Of a stretch of 64,000 nt of DNA, positions 32,713 through 42,436 are shown piece by piece; the first letter of the stretch is position 1, and the number at the start of each line of letters is the position of its first letter. Location: NCBI RefSeq assembly GCF_934643405.1, contig NZ_CAKUCL010000004.1, positions 6,872-70,871 of the forward strand, read 5' to 3'. The position numbers and the translations under genes are program-made. This DNA comes from an uncultured Actinoplanes sp. (GTDB lineage Bacteria > Actinomycetota > Actinomycetes > Mycobacteriales > Micromonosporaceae). The notes beneath the pieces were generated by a model that was not told the DNA's origin, made no database searches, and saw only the letters and a list, made by a program, of their open reading frames with translations.

Positions 32713-33371
32713 CAGAAGAGGGTGAGCTCGTCGCGCTCCATGCCGCGCAGCTTGTCGTAGTCGACCACGACGCAGCGGATGCCCCGGTCGGTGGCGAGCA
32801 CCCGGGCCTGCGGCTTGATCTCCTGCGCGGCGAAGACACCCTGCACCGGCGTGAGCAGCGGGTCGCGGTTCATCAATTCGAGGTACCGGGTGAGCTGCTC
32901 CACACCGTCGATCTCGCCGCGGCGCTTGACCTCGATCGCCACCGCGCCGCCGTTCGCGTCGCGACAGAGCAGGTCGACCGGCCCGATCGCGGTCATGAAC
33001 TCGCGCCGGACCAGGGTGAAGCCTTCGCCGAGCGTCTCCGGGTGCTCGGCGAGCAGCTCCTGGAGGTGGGCCTCGACGCCGTCCTTGACCAGGCCCGGGT
33101 CGACCCCCAGGTCGTACGAGTAGTCCTGGAAGATCTCCTCGAGGGTGATCCGCAGTTCCTCGCCGGCCTTGTTCACCACCTTCCAGACGCCCGGCGCCTC
33201 CTGGAGCTTGCACGGCGGGCTCATCCAGTTCAGCGGCTTGTAGGCACGGTCGTCGGCGTGGATGGACACCGAGCCGTCGGCCTTCACCATCAGCAGCCGC
33301 ACCGCGGGCGGCAGGTGGGCGGACAACCGGCCGACGTAGTCGACGGAGCACTTCGCGATGACCAGACGCAC
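32712..33371 (-). CDS. nucS: Mismatch-specific endonuclease NucS
   Basis: NucS makes double-strand cuts at base mismatches and provides the MutS/MutL-independent mismatch repair of actinobacteria. The 219-residue protein has the N-terminal DNA-binding/dimerisation half ([32 protein letters not shown]) and the RecB-like nuclease half with PVDLLCRD and [23 protein letters not shown], the catalytic Asp/Glu-x-Lys set. The C-terminal MERDELTLF resembles the sliding-clamp (beta) interaction end known for NucS. Start: GTG at 33371. It is the first gene of a pair with the DUF2785 gene. Confidence 0.95.
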   Translation of the reverse strand: MRLVIAKCSVDYVGRLSAHLPPAVRLLMVKADGSVSIHADDRAYKPLNWMSPPCKLQEAPGVWKVVNKAGEELRITLEEIFQDYSYDLGVDPGLVKDGVEAHLQELLAEHPETLGEGFTLVRREFMTAIGPVDLLCRDANGGAVAIEVKRRGEIDGVEQLTRYLELMNRDPLLTPVQGVFAAQEIKPQARVLATDRGIRCVVVDYDKLRGMERDELTLF

Positions 33372-33425
33372 CGCACGACAGTAGCGGACCGCACCGGGCT
33401 CGCGTGCCGGTGCCATCCTGTAGAC

Positions 33426-34040
33426 GTGCTCGAAGCCCTCACCGGCACCGGCCTTGCCGCATCGGCCGGCCTGAATGCCTACATCCCCCTGGTCACGATG
33501 GGCCTGCTGGCCCGGTACACCGACACGATCGATCTGCCGACCGGCTGGAGCTGGCTCGCCAACGGCTGGACCCTGCTGATCCTGGCCGTGCTGCTGGCGA
33601 TCGAGGTGGTCGCCGACAAGGTTCCGGTGGTCGATCACGTCAACGACGTGGTGCAGACCGTCGTGCGGCCCACCGCGGGCGGCCTGGCGTTCGGCGCCGG
33701 CTCGTCCTCGCAGACCGTGACGGTCAGCGATCCGGGAACGTTCTTCGGTTCCCACCAATGGGTACCGATCGTGGCGGGTGTGCTGATCGCGCTGTCGGTG
33801 CACGGCGTGAAGGCCGCGTCCCGGGGCGTGGTGAACGCGACCACGGCCGGGTTCGGGGCGCCGGTGGCGAGCACCGCGGAGGACATCAGCAGCGTCGTGA
33901 TGTCGGTGCTGGCCATCCTGCTGCCGATATTGGTGCTGGTCGGGCTCGCGCTGATGGTCTGGGCGGCGGTCTGGGTGGTGCGCCGCCGGCGCCGGCGGCG
34001 GGCATTGTCGGCTTCCGGGACCACCCGATCGTTTGGTTGA
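33426..34040 (+). CDS. DUF4126-family membrane protein
   Basis: A 204-residue membrane protein. Its N-terminus [31 protein letters not shown] is characteristic of DUF4126. Predicted helices are at about 5-28, 42-62, 110-130 and 160-185, with a basic end (RRRRRRRA). Function is unknown. GTG at 33426 is the start. It is divergent from nucS (54 bp apart), and its stop TGA overlaps or lies just before the start region of the next membrane gene, so the two are probably co-transcribed. Confidence 0.8.
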   Translation: MLEALTGTGLAASAGLNAYIPLVTMGLLARYTDTIDLPTGWSWLANGWTLLILAVLLAIEVVADKVPVVDHVNDVVQTVVRPTAGGLAFGAGSSSQTVTVSDPGTFFGSHQWVPIVAGVLIALSVHGVKAASRGVVNATTAGFGAPVASTAEDISSVVMSVLAILLPILVLVGLALMVWAAVWVVRRRRRRRALSASGTTRSFG

Positions 34041-34048
34041 CTGCTCCG

Positions 34049-35377
34049 GTGCCCGCCATCGCCGTACCGGCCTTCGCCCTCGCCTGGTGGGCCGCCTGCT
34101 ACCTGATCGGCCGGGATCCCGGCCGGCGAGCGCCGTCGCGGGCGGCGGCGGCCCTCGTCGCGTACGCCGTCGCCTGTGTGGTTTGGACGGTGGCGCCCGG
34201 CTCGGCGGCGGCCCAGATCCTGATCTGCGTGCCGGCGTTGTGCTGGGCGGGCGCGGCGATCGGGCTGCTGCCGGACACGCTGCCCGAGCGGCGCCACCTC
34301 GACCTGGGATGGCTGGCCGGCTCGGTGATCTTCCTGGCCATGGTGATCGCCCTGCCGGAGGCCGGCCGTCTGGTCGCCCTGGCGCCGCTGGCCGGCGCGC
34401 TGGTGCTGCTCTGGCGCTCCCGGGACGAGGTGCGGCCGCCGATGCTGCCCGCCGCGCTGTCGGTCGTCGCTTTCCTGTACGCCGTGGCCCTGGCCGTGCT
34501 GCTGGGTCTTCACGTCGGCGTCGCCGGGCTGGTGCTCGCCGCGATCGGCCTGGACCTGCTGATGCTCGGCTTCCTGGTGGCCGTGGCGGAGGCGCTGGAT
34601 CTGGGTGAGCGCCTGCGCCCCGACCTGGTCCGGGCGGTGACCGGCGGTCTGGCCGGCGCGGTGCTCGCCGGGGGCCTGGCCGCGTTGACGGTGATCGCCG
34701 CCGGCGGCGACACGTGGGTGACCGTCCTGCAGTTCGTCCTGGTGGCGCTGGTGATGAGCCTGATCGGACTGAACGGTGCGGTGACGCGCGAGCTGGACAC
34801 GGTGGCGTTCTTCCACGACCACCGCCTGCGGACGACCCGGAACGGCCTGCTGCTGCTGGCGGCCGCGCTGCCGAGGCGACGTCTCCCGCATCGCCTGCCG
34901 GTCACCGCGGAGGAGGACTTCCTGCGCTTCACCCGGTACGCGCTCGACAACTATCAGGACGCGGGCCGCCTGCTGCGCAGCCCGCTGATCGACCTGCCCA
35001 TGGTGGAGCGTCGCCTGCCCGGCCGGGCGGTGGAGGATCCGCTGGCCCGGGTGATCGCGCTGCGGGCGATCCTGCGCGAGAGCGTCGACCGCCTGCGCCC
35101 GTCCGGGCAGTTCGCCACGAGCGACGACTGGCGGTACTACAACGCCCTGCACTTCTGCAGCGTCCTGGGCATGGATCCGCACCGCCGCCGGCTGCGGACG
35201 GAGGGCCTGGACCGGGAGGCGCGGCACGCGCTGGACTGGATGCGCCGTTACGTGCCGCGCCGGGTCCTGAAGCGCTGGCAGACCGAGGGCGCCACGCTGG
35301 TGGCGTCCCGCCTGTGGGACGACTTCGTGGCAACGGACCCGCGCCGCCGGGCTCGCGCCGTGGCCGAGCGCCGCTGA
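34049..35377 (+). CDS. Multi-pass membrane protein with a cytoplasmic helical C-terminal domain, unknown function
   Basis: About eight to nine membrane helices fill residues 1-245. The remaining 195 residues are soluble and helical (for example [24 protein letters not shown], then [20 protein letters not shown] and [15 protein letters not shown]). That stretch is reminiscent of a helical domain found in some large actinobacterial regulatory proteins, but I cannot name the family. Start is either GTG 34049 or TTG 34037 (which would overlap the previous stop as TTGA); neither has a good ribosome binding site. It lies 84 bp before the FtsK-like ATPase gene. Function unknown. Confidence 0.72.
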   Translation: MPAIAVPAFALAWWAACYLIGRDPGRRAPSRAAAALVAYAVACVVWTVAPGSAAAQILICVPALCWAGAAIGLLPDTLPERRHLDLGWLAGSVIFLAMVIALPEAGRLVALAPLAGALVLLWRSRDEVRPPMLPAALSVVAFLYAVALAVLLGLHVGVAGLVLAAIGLDLLMLGFLVAVAEALDLGERLRPDLVRAVTGGLAGAVLAGGLAALTVIAAGGDTWVTVLQFVLVALVMSLIGLNGAVTRELDTVAFFHDHRLRTTRNGLLLLAAALPRRRLPHRLPVTAEEDFLRFTRYALDNYQDAGRLLRSPLIDLPMVERRLPGRAVEDPLARVIALRAILRESVDRLRPSGQFATSDDWRYYNALHFCSVLGMDPHRRRLRTEGLDREARHALDWMRRYVPRRVLKRWQTEGATLVASRLWDDFVATDPRRRARAVAERR

Positions 35378-35461
35378 GGTCCGGCCACGACACGCAGCAC
35401 ACTTTCGCCCGATATGCGGAGTTATCGGTAAAATCCCCCTTCGTGAATTTTGGGAGGGTGG

Positions 35462-38062
35462 GTGCGTAGCTACCGCAACGCGGTGGTCGCCGCGGTGCGG
35501 CAGGAGCTTGCCGAGGCCCGCGGCGCCGCCCGCGCGGTCCTGGCCGCCGCCGAGACGGCGCGCGGCGAGGCTCAGCAACGCCGCCAGCTCGTCCGCGACG
35601 CGTACGCCACCTGCCTGAGCCAGCTCGCCGAGGCCCGCGACACCGCCCGGCAGAGCATCGAGCGCCGCTTCGAGTACGAGTCCGCGAAGCTGGCCGGCAA
35701 CGTGCGCCGCCTGGCCGCCCTCAGCGCCACCGGAGCGGCCGGCACTCCCTGGCGCATGTGGACACCCACCGAGCCGGAACCCGGCGCCCGCCCCGGGCTG
35801 CTCCGGATCGGCACGGTCACCCTCGACGACACGGCCATGCTCCCGGCCCTGATCCCCCTTCTCGACGCGGCCCACCTGAACCTCAGCGGCGACCAGCACA
35901 TCGCCGACGGCGTGATCACCGGCCTGCTGCTGCGCGCGCTGGGCAGCACCAGACCGGGCGACGTCCAGCTCACCGTCTACGACCCCGAGCACCTGGGCGG
36001 CACCCTCGCGCCGTTCGCCCCGCTCGGCATCGAGAACATCGGCCCGGGCCGGCTCAGCGAGGTGCTGGACGAGCTGGTCGAGCACATCTGCCGGGTCAAC
36101 GAGACGGTGCTGGCCGGCGAGTACGGGAGTCTGGCCGACCTGACCGCCGCGACCAACGGGCCGCGGGTGGAACCGTGGCGGGTGATCGTGCTGCTGGCCG
36201 ACGCTGCCACCGCCGCCGAGCTGACCAACGCCCAGCGCGCCCAGCTCGACCGCATCTGCCGGACCGGGGTGTCGTGCGGGGTGCATCTGATCGTCCGCGG
36301 GCTGGAGCTCAACGATCATCCGACCGTGCGCCGGCTCGCCGTACGGGACCTGACCGCCTGGTGCGACGCCACCGGTGACCTGGAGATCCGCCTCGACGCG
36401 CCACCACCGCCGGAGCGGGTTTCGGCGTTCTGCCGGGCCACCGCGGAGCGCCTGCGCGCCGGTCCCCCGCCGGCGCGTCTGGCCGATCTGGAGCCCGCCG
36501 AGTATTGGGCCGAGTCGTCCGCACACGGCCTGTCCGCGCCGATCGGGGACAGCACCGACGGCACGTTGATCGAGGTGCCGCTCGGCGACGACCCGCCGCA
36601 CGCGCTGATCGGCGGACCGTCGGGTTCCGGCAAGACCAACCTCCTGTACGCCTGGCTGGCCGCGCTGTCCACCCGGTACGGACCCGAGGAGCTGGCGCTC
36701 TACCTGCTCGACTTCAAGGAGGGCGTGTCCTTCGCCCGGTTCGTCCCCGGACCGCGCGACCCCGCCTGGCTGCCCCAGGTGCGGCTGGCCGGCATCAACG
36801 TCAACGGCGACCGCGAGTTCGGCCTGGCCATGCTGCGACATCTGAGCGAGGAACTGCGGACGCGAGCGCAGGCGGCCAAGCGGTGCGACGCCTCCAAGTT
36901 GTCCGAGCTGCGGGCCGAGGACCCGGACGGGCACTGGCCCCGCATCGTCGCCGTCATCGACGAGTTCCAGGTGCTGCTGGCCGGCCGGGACGCGGTCGCC
37001 GACGAGGCCGTCACACTGCTGGAAGACCTCGCCCGCCGGGGCCGCTCGCAGGGCATCCACCTGGTGCTGGCCAGTCAAGACGTCTCCGGCATCGAGGCGC
37101 TGTGGGGCCGTTCCGGCCTGGTCGGACAGTTCACCCTGCGGATCGCCCTGCCCAAGGCCCGTCGCATCCTCGCCGACGACAACCTGGCCGCGGCCGTCAT
37201 CCCGCGCTTCCACGCGGTCGTCAACACCGAGTCCGGGGCGTCCGGGGCCAATGTGGTGGTTCGCCTGCCGGACGCCGGTGACCGCCTCGTCTGGCGGACC
37301 CTGCAACGACGCCTGTGGCGGTCCCGCCCGGCCGGCTGCGAGCAGCCGCGGCTGTTCGACGGCGACGCGGTGCCCCGGCTGCCGTCGACGTGCCGCCCGG
37401 CCGGCCTGGTCCCGTCCGGGGACGCGCCGGTGGGCAGCTCACCCGGCGCGGTGCTGGGCGAACGCATCGACGTGGCCGCCCGGCCGGCCCGGCTGCGACT
37501 GGGCCGGATGCCGGGCCGCAATCTCGCCGTCCTGGGCACCCGCACCGACGAGGCCTGCGACGTCCTCGCCTCGGCCGCGTTGTCGCTGGCCGCCCAGGGC
37601 CCGGCGCACTTCAGCATCCTGTGCCTGGACCCGGACGCGGCCCGCCCGGCCGCGCGCCTGATCGCCGAGCTGCCCAGCGCGGACTGGCGCGACGACCTGC
37701 CCGAAGCCGTCGACGAGGACATTCCGCACTACGTCATCGGCTACGCGCTGGACGCCGGCACCGATCATGCGGCGCTGCGGCGGCTGCTCGCCGACGGTCC
37801 GGAGCGGCGCACCCACGTCCTGGGCTGGTGGCGATCGGTGGCCCGGCTGCGGGACAGCCTGGGCGGCCCCGGGGCACGGCTCGACCCGATCGGCGCGTGG
37901 GTGGCTCTCGACGTGCACGGCGCCGATCTGGCCCCGCTGCATCCTCACCCCGGCGGGCCGGCCTGGTATCCGCGCGTCCGGCGGGCACTGTTCTTCGACC
38001 GTTCCGTGCATCGCACCCCGGAAGTGATCATCCCGTACGAGGTGAACAGTGACCACACGTGA
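35462..38062 (+). CDS. FtsK/SpoIIIE-superfamily ATPase with coiled-coil N-terminus and three ATPase-like domains
   Basis: The 866-residue protein has no membrane helix. Residues 5-85 are coiled coil. An FtsK-like alpha/beta domain follows (about 100-330) that lacks a P-loop. The central domain (about 360-620) is complete: Walker A GGPSGSGKTN (Lys391), Walker B VAVIDEFQVLL (Asp500-Glu501), and the later ARRGRSQGIHLVLASQDV region. A third ATPase-like domain (about 655-866) starts NLAVLGTRTDEACDVLAS and again lacks a P-loop. This order of one active and two degenerate modules recalls EccC/EssC of type VII secretion, but no secretion partners are nearby. GTG 35462 is chosen from GGGAGG upstream. 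The next gene overlaps by 14 bp and supplies membrane helices. Confidence 0.82.
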   Translation: MRSYRNAVVAAVRQELAEARGAARAVLAAAETARGEAQQRRQLVRDAYATCLSQLAEARDTARQSIERRFEYESAKLAGNVRRLAALSATGAAGTPWRMWTPTEPEPGARPGLLRIGTVTLDDTAMLPALIPLLDAAHLNLSGDQHIADGVITGLLLRALGSTRPGDVQLTVYDPEHLGGTLAPFAPLGIENIGPGRLSEVLDELVEHICRVNETVLAGEYGSLADLTAATNGPRVEPWRVIVLLADAATAAELTNAQRAQLDRICRTGVSCGVHLIVRGLELNDHPTVRRLAVRDLTAWCDATGDLEIRLDAPPPPERVSAFCRATAERLRAGPPPARLADLEPAEYWAESSAHGLSAPIGDSTDGTLIEVPLGDDPPHALIGGPSGSGKTNLLYAWLAALSTRYGPEELALYLLDFKEGVSFARFVPGPRDPAWLPQVRLAGINVNGDREFGLAMLRHLSEELRTRAQAAKRCDASKLSELRAEDPDGHWPRIVAVIDEFQVLLAGRDAVADEAVTLLEDLARRGRSQGIHLVLASQDVSGIEALWGRSGLVGQFTLRIALPKARRILADDNLAAAVIPRFHAVVNTESGASGANVVVRLPDAGDRLVWRTLQRRLWRSRPAGCEQPRLFDGDAVPRLPSTCRPAGLVPSGDAPVGSSPGAVLGERIDVAARPARLRLGRMPGRNLAVLGTRTDEACDVLASAALSLAAQGPAHFSILCLDPDAARPAARLIAELPSADWRDDLPEAVDEDIPHYVIGYALDAGTDHAALRRLLADGPERRTHVLGWWRSVARLRDSLGGPGARLDPIGAWVALDVHGADLAPLHPHPGGPAWYPRVRRALFFDRSVHRTPEVIIPYEVNSDHT

Positions 38063-38798
38063 CCGTCAGCCCATCGGCCGCGATTACCAGCTGATGCTCA
38101 ACGCGCTGGCCGAGGCGTCCCGGCGGCGCGAGGCCGAGCTGCGCACCGCGGAACAGGCCTATCAGGACAGCGCCGCCCAGGCGGCCGGCGAGCTGGCCCG
38201 GGCGGAGGGCGACGCGCTGTCCGCGGACCGCTGGGCGGGCGCGGCGGCCGCTCAGGTGCTCGACGTGGACCGGGAGGCGGCGCGGCTGTGGGACCAGCTG
38301 CGCCGGGCGCGCGGCATCCGGATGCGGGCGCTGGGCGAGATGCCCGAGCCGGCGCCGGTGGAGGCGCTGCCCCGGGTGGCGTTGCCCCGCAATCCCGCGG
38401 ACGACCAGGTGCCGGGCGGTCCGGAGTCGCCGCGGTTGCTGCTGGCCCGGGCCGCCGAGCGGATCGACGTGACCATCCGGCCGGCCGCGCACCGGTCGCT
38501 GCCGCGCTGGGCGCTGCCGCTGCTGCCGTTCGTGGGTGCGCTGATCGCCGCGGTGGCGGGCCTGGTCGCCTCGGGCCTGGTGACGTTCGGCAGCACCGGC
38601 GTCTACGGCGGCTCGGTCTTCCGGGGCCTGGGCTGGCTCGCTTTCCTGGCCGCCCCCTCGGCGGGCGTGCCGGTGGCCGCGCTGATCTCCCACCGCCGCC
38701 TGCAGGCGCGGCTCGACATCGGCGGCGTGGGCCTGACGCTGCTGGGCGGCATGATCGCCGCCACGTTGATGTCCCTGGCGTTCGCCGCGAACCGCTGA
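38049..38798 (+). CDS. Coiled-coil membrane protein, partner of the FtsK-like ATPase
   Basis: The 249-residue protein has a coiled coil at about 10-95 (ALAEASRRREAELRTAEQAYQ), a Pro-rich linker, and three predicted membrane helices near the C-terminus (about 153-180, 190-212 and 223-247). GTG at 38049 lies inside the end of the ATPase gene (14-bp overlap), so translation is coupled. Both proteins start with coiled coils of similar length, which could pair and tether the otherwise soluble ATPase to the membrane. I do not recognise a family; the role is inferred from context. Confidence 0.75.
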   Translation: MTTRDRQPIGRDYQLMLNALAEASRRREAELRTAEQAYQDSAAQAAGELARAEGDALSADRWAGAAAAQVLDVDREAARLWDQLRRARGIRMRALGEMPEPAPVEALPRVALPRNPADDQVPGGPESPRLLLARAAERIDVTIRPAAHRSLPRWALPLLPFVGALIAAVAGLVASGLVTFGSTGVYGGSVFRGLGWLAFLAAPSAGVPVAALISHRRLQARLDIGGVGLTLLGGMIAATLMSLAFAANR

Positions 38799-38839
38799 GA
38801 TCGCCGCCGCGCTCCCCCGCCGCCCCGCCCGCACCTGAT

Positions 38840-39163
38840 TCAGCCGGATTTTTCGGCGTAAGCCACCGAGAGCACGGCATGCGCCACGAGCATCGCCTGG
38901 GACTTCGTGTCGTACGGCCCGACGCGCAGCTCCACCGCGTGCCCCCCGAACAGGGCCCGCACCGTCCAGCTGTTCGGATGCCGGTCGTCCTCGCGGCTGT
39001 GGTTGACGATCAGCTGGGTCGCCGACCGGATGTTGACCACCGACCACTTCTCGTCGGCGGTCGGCCAGGCCCGGAACCAGCCCGGCGCGACCCCGACGGT
39101 CTCCTTGCTCGCCTCGTCGAACGCCCATTGCATCTCGGCCGGCGAGGGCGCCACCCGCGTCAT
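38840..39163 (-). CDS. Small protein of unknown function
   Basis: A 107-residue soluble protein without a recognised domain. It is Trp-rich (WAFDEA, WFRAWPTADEKW, SWTVRALFGG) with a predicted mixed alpha/beta fold. Two ATG codons are available (39169 and 39163); GGGGG is eight bases before the second, which is therefore preferred. It is convergent with the FtsK-associated membrane protein and lies 51 bp upstream of the 3-hydroxybutyryl-CoA dehydrogenase gene on the same strand. No function is proposed. Confidence 0.65.
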   Translation of the reverse strand: MTRVAPSPAEMQWAFDEASKETVGVAPGWFRAWPTADEKWSVVNIRSATQLIVNHSREDDRHPNSWTVRALFGGHAVELRVGPYDTKSQAMLVAHAVLSVAYAEKSG

Positions 39164-39214
39164 GACCATGACCCCCGATTTGCCCGTATCGTCCCAGGGT
39201 CATGGTAGGGGCTC

Positions 39215-40063
39215 TCAGTACGTGTAGAAGCCCTTCCCGGTCTTCCGGCCCAGGTCGCCCGCGGTCACCATGCGCTGCAGCAGCTCCGGCGGGAAGAACT
39301 TCTCGTCCGCGGTGTCCCGGTAGATGTTGCTGGCCGCGTTCAGCATCACGTCCAGGCCGGTCAGGTCGACCGTGGCGAGCGGGCCCATGGTGTGCCCGAA
39401 GCCGAGCTTCATCACCGTGTCCAGGTCGGCCGCGCTGACCACACCGCTCTCCACCAGCTTGATCGCCTCGACCAGGATCGCCGAGAACAGCCGGTTGGAG
39501 ACGAAGCCGGCCACGTCCCGCTTGACCTCGACGCAGGTTTTGCCCACGCCCTCGGCGAAGTCCCGCGCGGCGGCCAGCGTCTCGTCCGACGTCTGATATC
39601 CGCGGACCAGCTCGACCAGCTTCATCATCGGCACCGGCGAGAAGAAGTGGATGCCGACCACCGATTCGGGCCGCTCGGTGACCGCGGCGATCTGGGTGAT
39701 CGGGATGGCCGACGTGTTCGTGCCGAGCACCGCGCCGGACTTGCAGATCTTGTCGAGCGTCCGGAAGACCTCATGCTTGGCCTCGACCTTCTCGTAGATG
39801 GCCTCGACCACGACGTCGGCGTCGGCGGCCGCGTCCAGGTCGGTGGTGGGGGTGATCCGGCCCAGGGTCGCCTCGGCGTCCTCCTGGCTGATCTTGCCCT
39901 TGCTCGCGAACTTGTCCAGCGAGCCCCGGATCGCCGTCATGCCCCGCTCCAGCGAGGCGTCGTCCACGTCCCGCATGGTGACGTGCCAGCCGGCCTGCGC
40001 CGACACCTGCGCGATGCCGGAACCCATCAGGCCCGAACCGATGACCGCCAGTCGACCCGCCAT
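39215..40063 (-). CDS. 3-hydroxybutyryl-CoA dehydrogenase
   Basis: The enzyme interconverts acetoacetyl-CoA and 3-hydroxybutyryl-CoA with NAD(P). Its 282 residues contain the Rossmann motif VIGSGLMGSGIAQ, the NTSAIPITQIA segment, GIHFFSPVPMMKLVE with the catalytic His, and the C-terminal domain beginning GFVSNRLFSAILVEAI. ATG at 40063 has a perfect AGGAGG, which excludes the upstream ATG at 40096. With the thiolase at 21 kb and isobutyryl-CoA mutase at 15 kb it can serve butyryl-CoA metabolism. The upstream region contains AACGTT and GGTTAAAACC palindromes (near 40100-40115) that could be operator sequence. Confidence 0.93.
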   Translation of the reverse strand: MAGRLAVIGSGLMGSGIAQVSAQAGWHVTMRDVDDASLERGMTAIRGSLDKFASKGKISQEDAEATLGRITPTTDLDAAADADVVVEAIYEKVEAKHEVFRTLDKICKSGAVLGTNTSAIPITQIAAVTERPESVVGIHFFSPVPMMKLVELVRGYQTSDETLAAARDFAEGVGKTCVEVKRDVAGFVSNRLFSAILVEAIKLVESGVVSAADLDTVMKLGFGHTMGPLATVDLTGLDVMLNAASNIYRDTADEKFFPPELLQRMVTAGDLGRKTGKGFYTY

Positions 40064-40194
40064 GTGCTCCTCCTCATGAAGCTCTCTGCCCCACACCCTA
40101 ACGTTGGTTAAAACCGGTCAGTCGAGCACATCAGGGCCGGCACGATCGGGGCAAATCCGGGGAAATGCCCGCGCAACGGTGCCAGACTGTGCCC

Positions 40195-40530
40195 ATGGCC
40201 ACAGGCAACGGCTGGTACCTCCTCGGGCCGCTGATCGCCGTGGGCCTGGTCGGCCTCCTGGGCGTCGTTTTCTGGCGCATGGGGCTTCAATGGACTTTTG
40301 GCCGGGAGGACCCTCCGTACGGGCTCGCCATCTTCGACGACTACGGCCTGCTGTTCCCCGCGGCCGTCGCGGAGGACGCCGAGGTGGCGGCCGAGATCCG
40401 GCGGCTGCTCGCCGACGCCGGCATCCGCGCCACCCAGGCCGTGGAACCGGACGGGCGTACCGCGGTCCTGGTCTTCGCCGAGGAGCTCGAGGTGGCCCGC
40501 CGCCTGGTGGGCGGCTCGCCGGCCGTCTGA
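40195..40530 (+). CDS. Small membrane-anchored protein of unknown function
   Basis: The 111-residue protein has one N-terminal membrane helix (about residues 7-28, YLLGPLIAVGLVGLLGVVFW). A small cytoplasmic alpha/beta domain follows (PPYGLAIFDDYGLLFPAAVAEDAEVAAEIRRLLADAGIRATQA, ending AEELEVARRLVGG), whose last half looks like the compact fold of DUF2007-type signal-transducing proteins. It lies divergent from the dehydrogenase and convergent with murA (4 bp between stops). The start is ATG 40195; 40165 would add a poor N-terminus. Confidence 0.7.
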   Translation: MATGNGWYLLGPLIAVGLVGLLGVVFWRMGLQWTFGREDPPYGLAIFDDYGLLFPAAVAEDAEVAAEIRRLLADAGIRATQAVEPDGRTAVLVFAEELEVARRLVGGSPAV

Positions 40531-40534
40531 GACC

Positions 40535-41821
40535 TCAGAAGTCGAACGTCGGCTCGGGCACGTCGGCCCGCTCCACCTCGACGCCCAGCTTCGCCAGGTC
40601 GGCCACGAAGTCCGGATAGCCGCGGTCGACGTGGTGCACCTCGCCGACCTCGGTGACGCCGTCGGCGCACAGCCCGGCGATGACCAGTCCGGCGCCCGCA
40701 CGGATGTCGGTCGCCCGCACCGGCGCGCCGGAGAGCCGCGGCCGCCCGTTCACCACGGCGTGATGCCCGTCGGTGCGGATGTCCGCGCCCAGACGCACCA
40801 TCTCGTTCACGAACATGAACCGGCCGTCGAAGATGTTCTCGGTGATCAGCGAGGGCCCCTCGGCCACCGCGGCCAGGCCCAGCGCCATCGGCAGCAGGTC
40901 GGTGGCGAACCCCGGGTACGGCAGGGTGACGATGTCGACTGCTTTGGGGCGGTCGTCCATCCGTACGCGGAAGAGATTGTCGCCCGGGGTGACCTCGGCG
41001 CCCGCCGTGACCAGCTTGTCCAGCGCGATGTCCAGGAACTCGGGCCGTACGCCGTGGACCGTCACGTCCCCGCGGGTCATCACCGCGCCGAACGCCCAGG
41101 TGCCGCCGACGATGCGGTCGCCCACCGTCCGGTGCCGCACCGGCCGCAGCTCCTCGACGCCCTCGATGGTCAGCGTCGACGTCCCGGCCCCGTCGATCCG
41201 CGCGCCCATCTCGGTGAGCATCTGGCAGATGTCGACGATCTCCGGCTCGCGCGCCGCGTTGTCGATCTCGGTGACGCCCTTGGCCAGCACCGCGGCCATC
41301 AGCAGGTTCTCGGTGGCGCCCACGCTCGGGAAGTCCAGCCAGATCTTGCTGCCGCGCAACCCGTGCGGCGCGCTCGCGATCACGAAGCCGTGCTCGCCGG
41401 AGATGTCGGCGCCCATCCGGGCGAGTCCGGAGACGTGCATGTCGAGACCCCGCGACCCGATCATGTCGCCGCCCGGCAGCGCCACCCGCACGTATCCCCG
41501 GCGGGCCAGCAGCGGCCCGAGCACGCAGATCGACGCCCGCAGCCGCCGGACCAGGTCGTAGTCCGCCTCGCTGCCCGGCTCGGCCGGAACGTCGATGGTG
41601 GCGTGGCCGCCCTCCAGCGTGACGTGACACCCCAGCCGGCGCAGCACCTCGGCCATGATCGCGATGTCGGTGATGCGCGGAACGTTCTCCACCACACTGC
41701 GGCCCTCGGCCAGCAGCGCGACCGCCATCAGCTTGAGAGCCGAGTTCTTCGCACCACCGACCTCGACGTCCCCGGTCAGCGGCGTGCCGCCCTTCACCCT
41801 GATCACATCCACGCGGGCCAT
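40535..41821 (-). CDS. murA: UDP-N-acetylglucosamine 1-carboxyvinyltransferase with Asp at the catalytic Cys position
   Basis: MurA transfers enolpyruvate from PEP to UDP-GlcNAc, the first committed step of peptidoglycan synthesis. The 428-residue sequence carries GGAKNSALK (Lys25, Asn26), [16 protein letters not shown] and [15 protein letters not shown]. The active-site loop reads [10 protein letters not shown]: Asp119 stands where E. coli has Cys115. The same change in Mycobacterium tuberculosis MurA makes it insensitive to fosfomycin, so intrinsic resistance of this enzyme is expected. The start is ATG 41821. It is divergent from the cobalamin adenosyltransferase by 42 bp; the murA-adenosyltransferase-DUF2550-atpC neighbourhood is conserved with mycobacteria. 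Confidence 0.96.
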   Translation of the reverse strand: MARVDVIRVKGGTPLTGDVEVGGAKNSALKLMAVALLAEGRSVVENVPRITDIAIMAEVLRRLGCHVTLEGGHATIDVPAEPGSEADYDLVRRLRASICVLGPLLARRGYVRVALPGGDMIGSRGLDMHVSGLARMGADISGEHGFVIASAPHGLRGSKIWLDFPSVGATENLLMAAVLAKGVTEIDNAAREPEIVDICQMLTEMGARIDGAGTSTLTIEGVEELRPVRHRTVGDRIVGGTWAFGAVMTRGDVTVHGVRPEFLDIALDKLVTAGAEVTPGDNLFRVRMDDRPKAVDIVTLPYPGFATDLLPMALGLAAVAEGPSLITENIFDGRFMFVNEMVRLGADIRTDGHHAVVNGRPRLSGAPVRATDIRAGAGLVIAGLCADGVTEVGEVHHVDRGYPDFVADLAKLGVEVERADVPEPTFDF

Positions 41822-41863
41822 GGTATGGGCCGTCGCGCAGCGCCGCCTCCGTAGGGTAGGCGC

Positions 41864-42436
41864 ATGGCCGTTCACCTCACCCGCATCTACACCCGCACCG
41901 GCGACGCCGGCCAGACCCGTCTGGGCAACAACGAGGTCGCCGCGAAGACCGATCCGCGCATCGCCGCCTACGCCGACGCCGACGAGTGCAACGCCGCCCT
42001 GGGCGTGGCGCTGGCCCTGGGCGATCTGCCCGACGACATCCGCGCGGTGCTGACCGTCATCCAGAACGATCTGTTCGACGTGGGCGCCGACCTGTGCAAC
42101 CCGATCGACGACGACCCGCCGTACCCGCCGCTGCGCATCACCGAGGAGTACGTGACCCGACTGGAGGGCTGGTGCGACGACTTCAACGAGCGCCTGCCCA
42201 AGCTGGACAGCTTCGTCCTGCCCGGCGGCACCCCGGGGGCGGCTCTGCTGCACGTGGCCCGCACGGTGGCCCGGCGGGCCGAACGCTCGGCGTGGGCGCT
42301 GATCGAGGCCGACCCCGACCGTACGGGCACCAACCCGGCCAAGTACCTGAACCGCCTCTCCGACCTGCTGTTCATCCTCTCCCGCACGGCCAACCCGTCG
42401 GGCGACGTGAAGTGGGTCCCCGGCGGCGGCGCATGA
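41864..42436 (+). CDS. ATP:cob(I)alamin adenosyltransferase, PduO type
   Basis: The enzyme makes adenosylcobalamin, the cofactor of the isobutyryl-CoA mutase in this window. The family motifs are all present in 190 residues: [13 protein letters not shown] at the N-terminus (ATP-binding loop), [26 protein letters not shown], and the C-terminal [17 protein letters not shown]. The ATG at 41864 starts the normal short N-terminus. The stop overlaps the ATG of the VOC gene (ATGA). It stands divergent from murA. Confidence 0.95.
   Translation: MAVHLTRIYTRTGDAGQTRLGNNEVAAKTDPRIAAYADADECNAALGVALALGDLPDDIRAVLTVIQNDLFDVGADLCNPIDDDPPYPPLRITEEYVTRLEGWCDDFNERLPKLDSFVLPGGTPGAALLHVARTVARRAERSAWALIEADPDRTGTNPAKYLNRLSDLLFILSRTANPSGDVKWVPGGGA

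Noticed and set aside
35462..38062. The ATPase as EccC of a type VII secretion system
   Set aside because: No WXG100 proteins, EccB, EccD, EccE or mycosin genes occur nearby, and the protein has no membrane helices.
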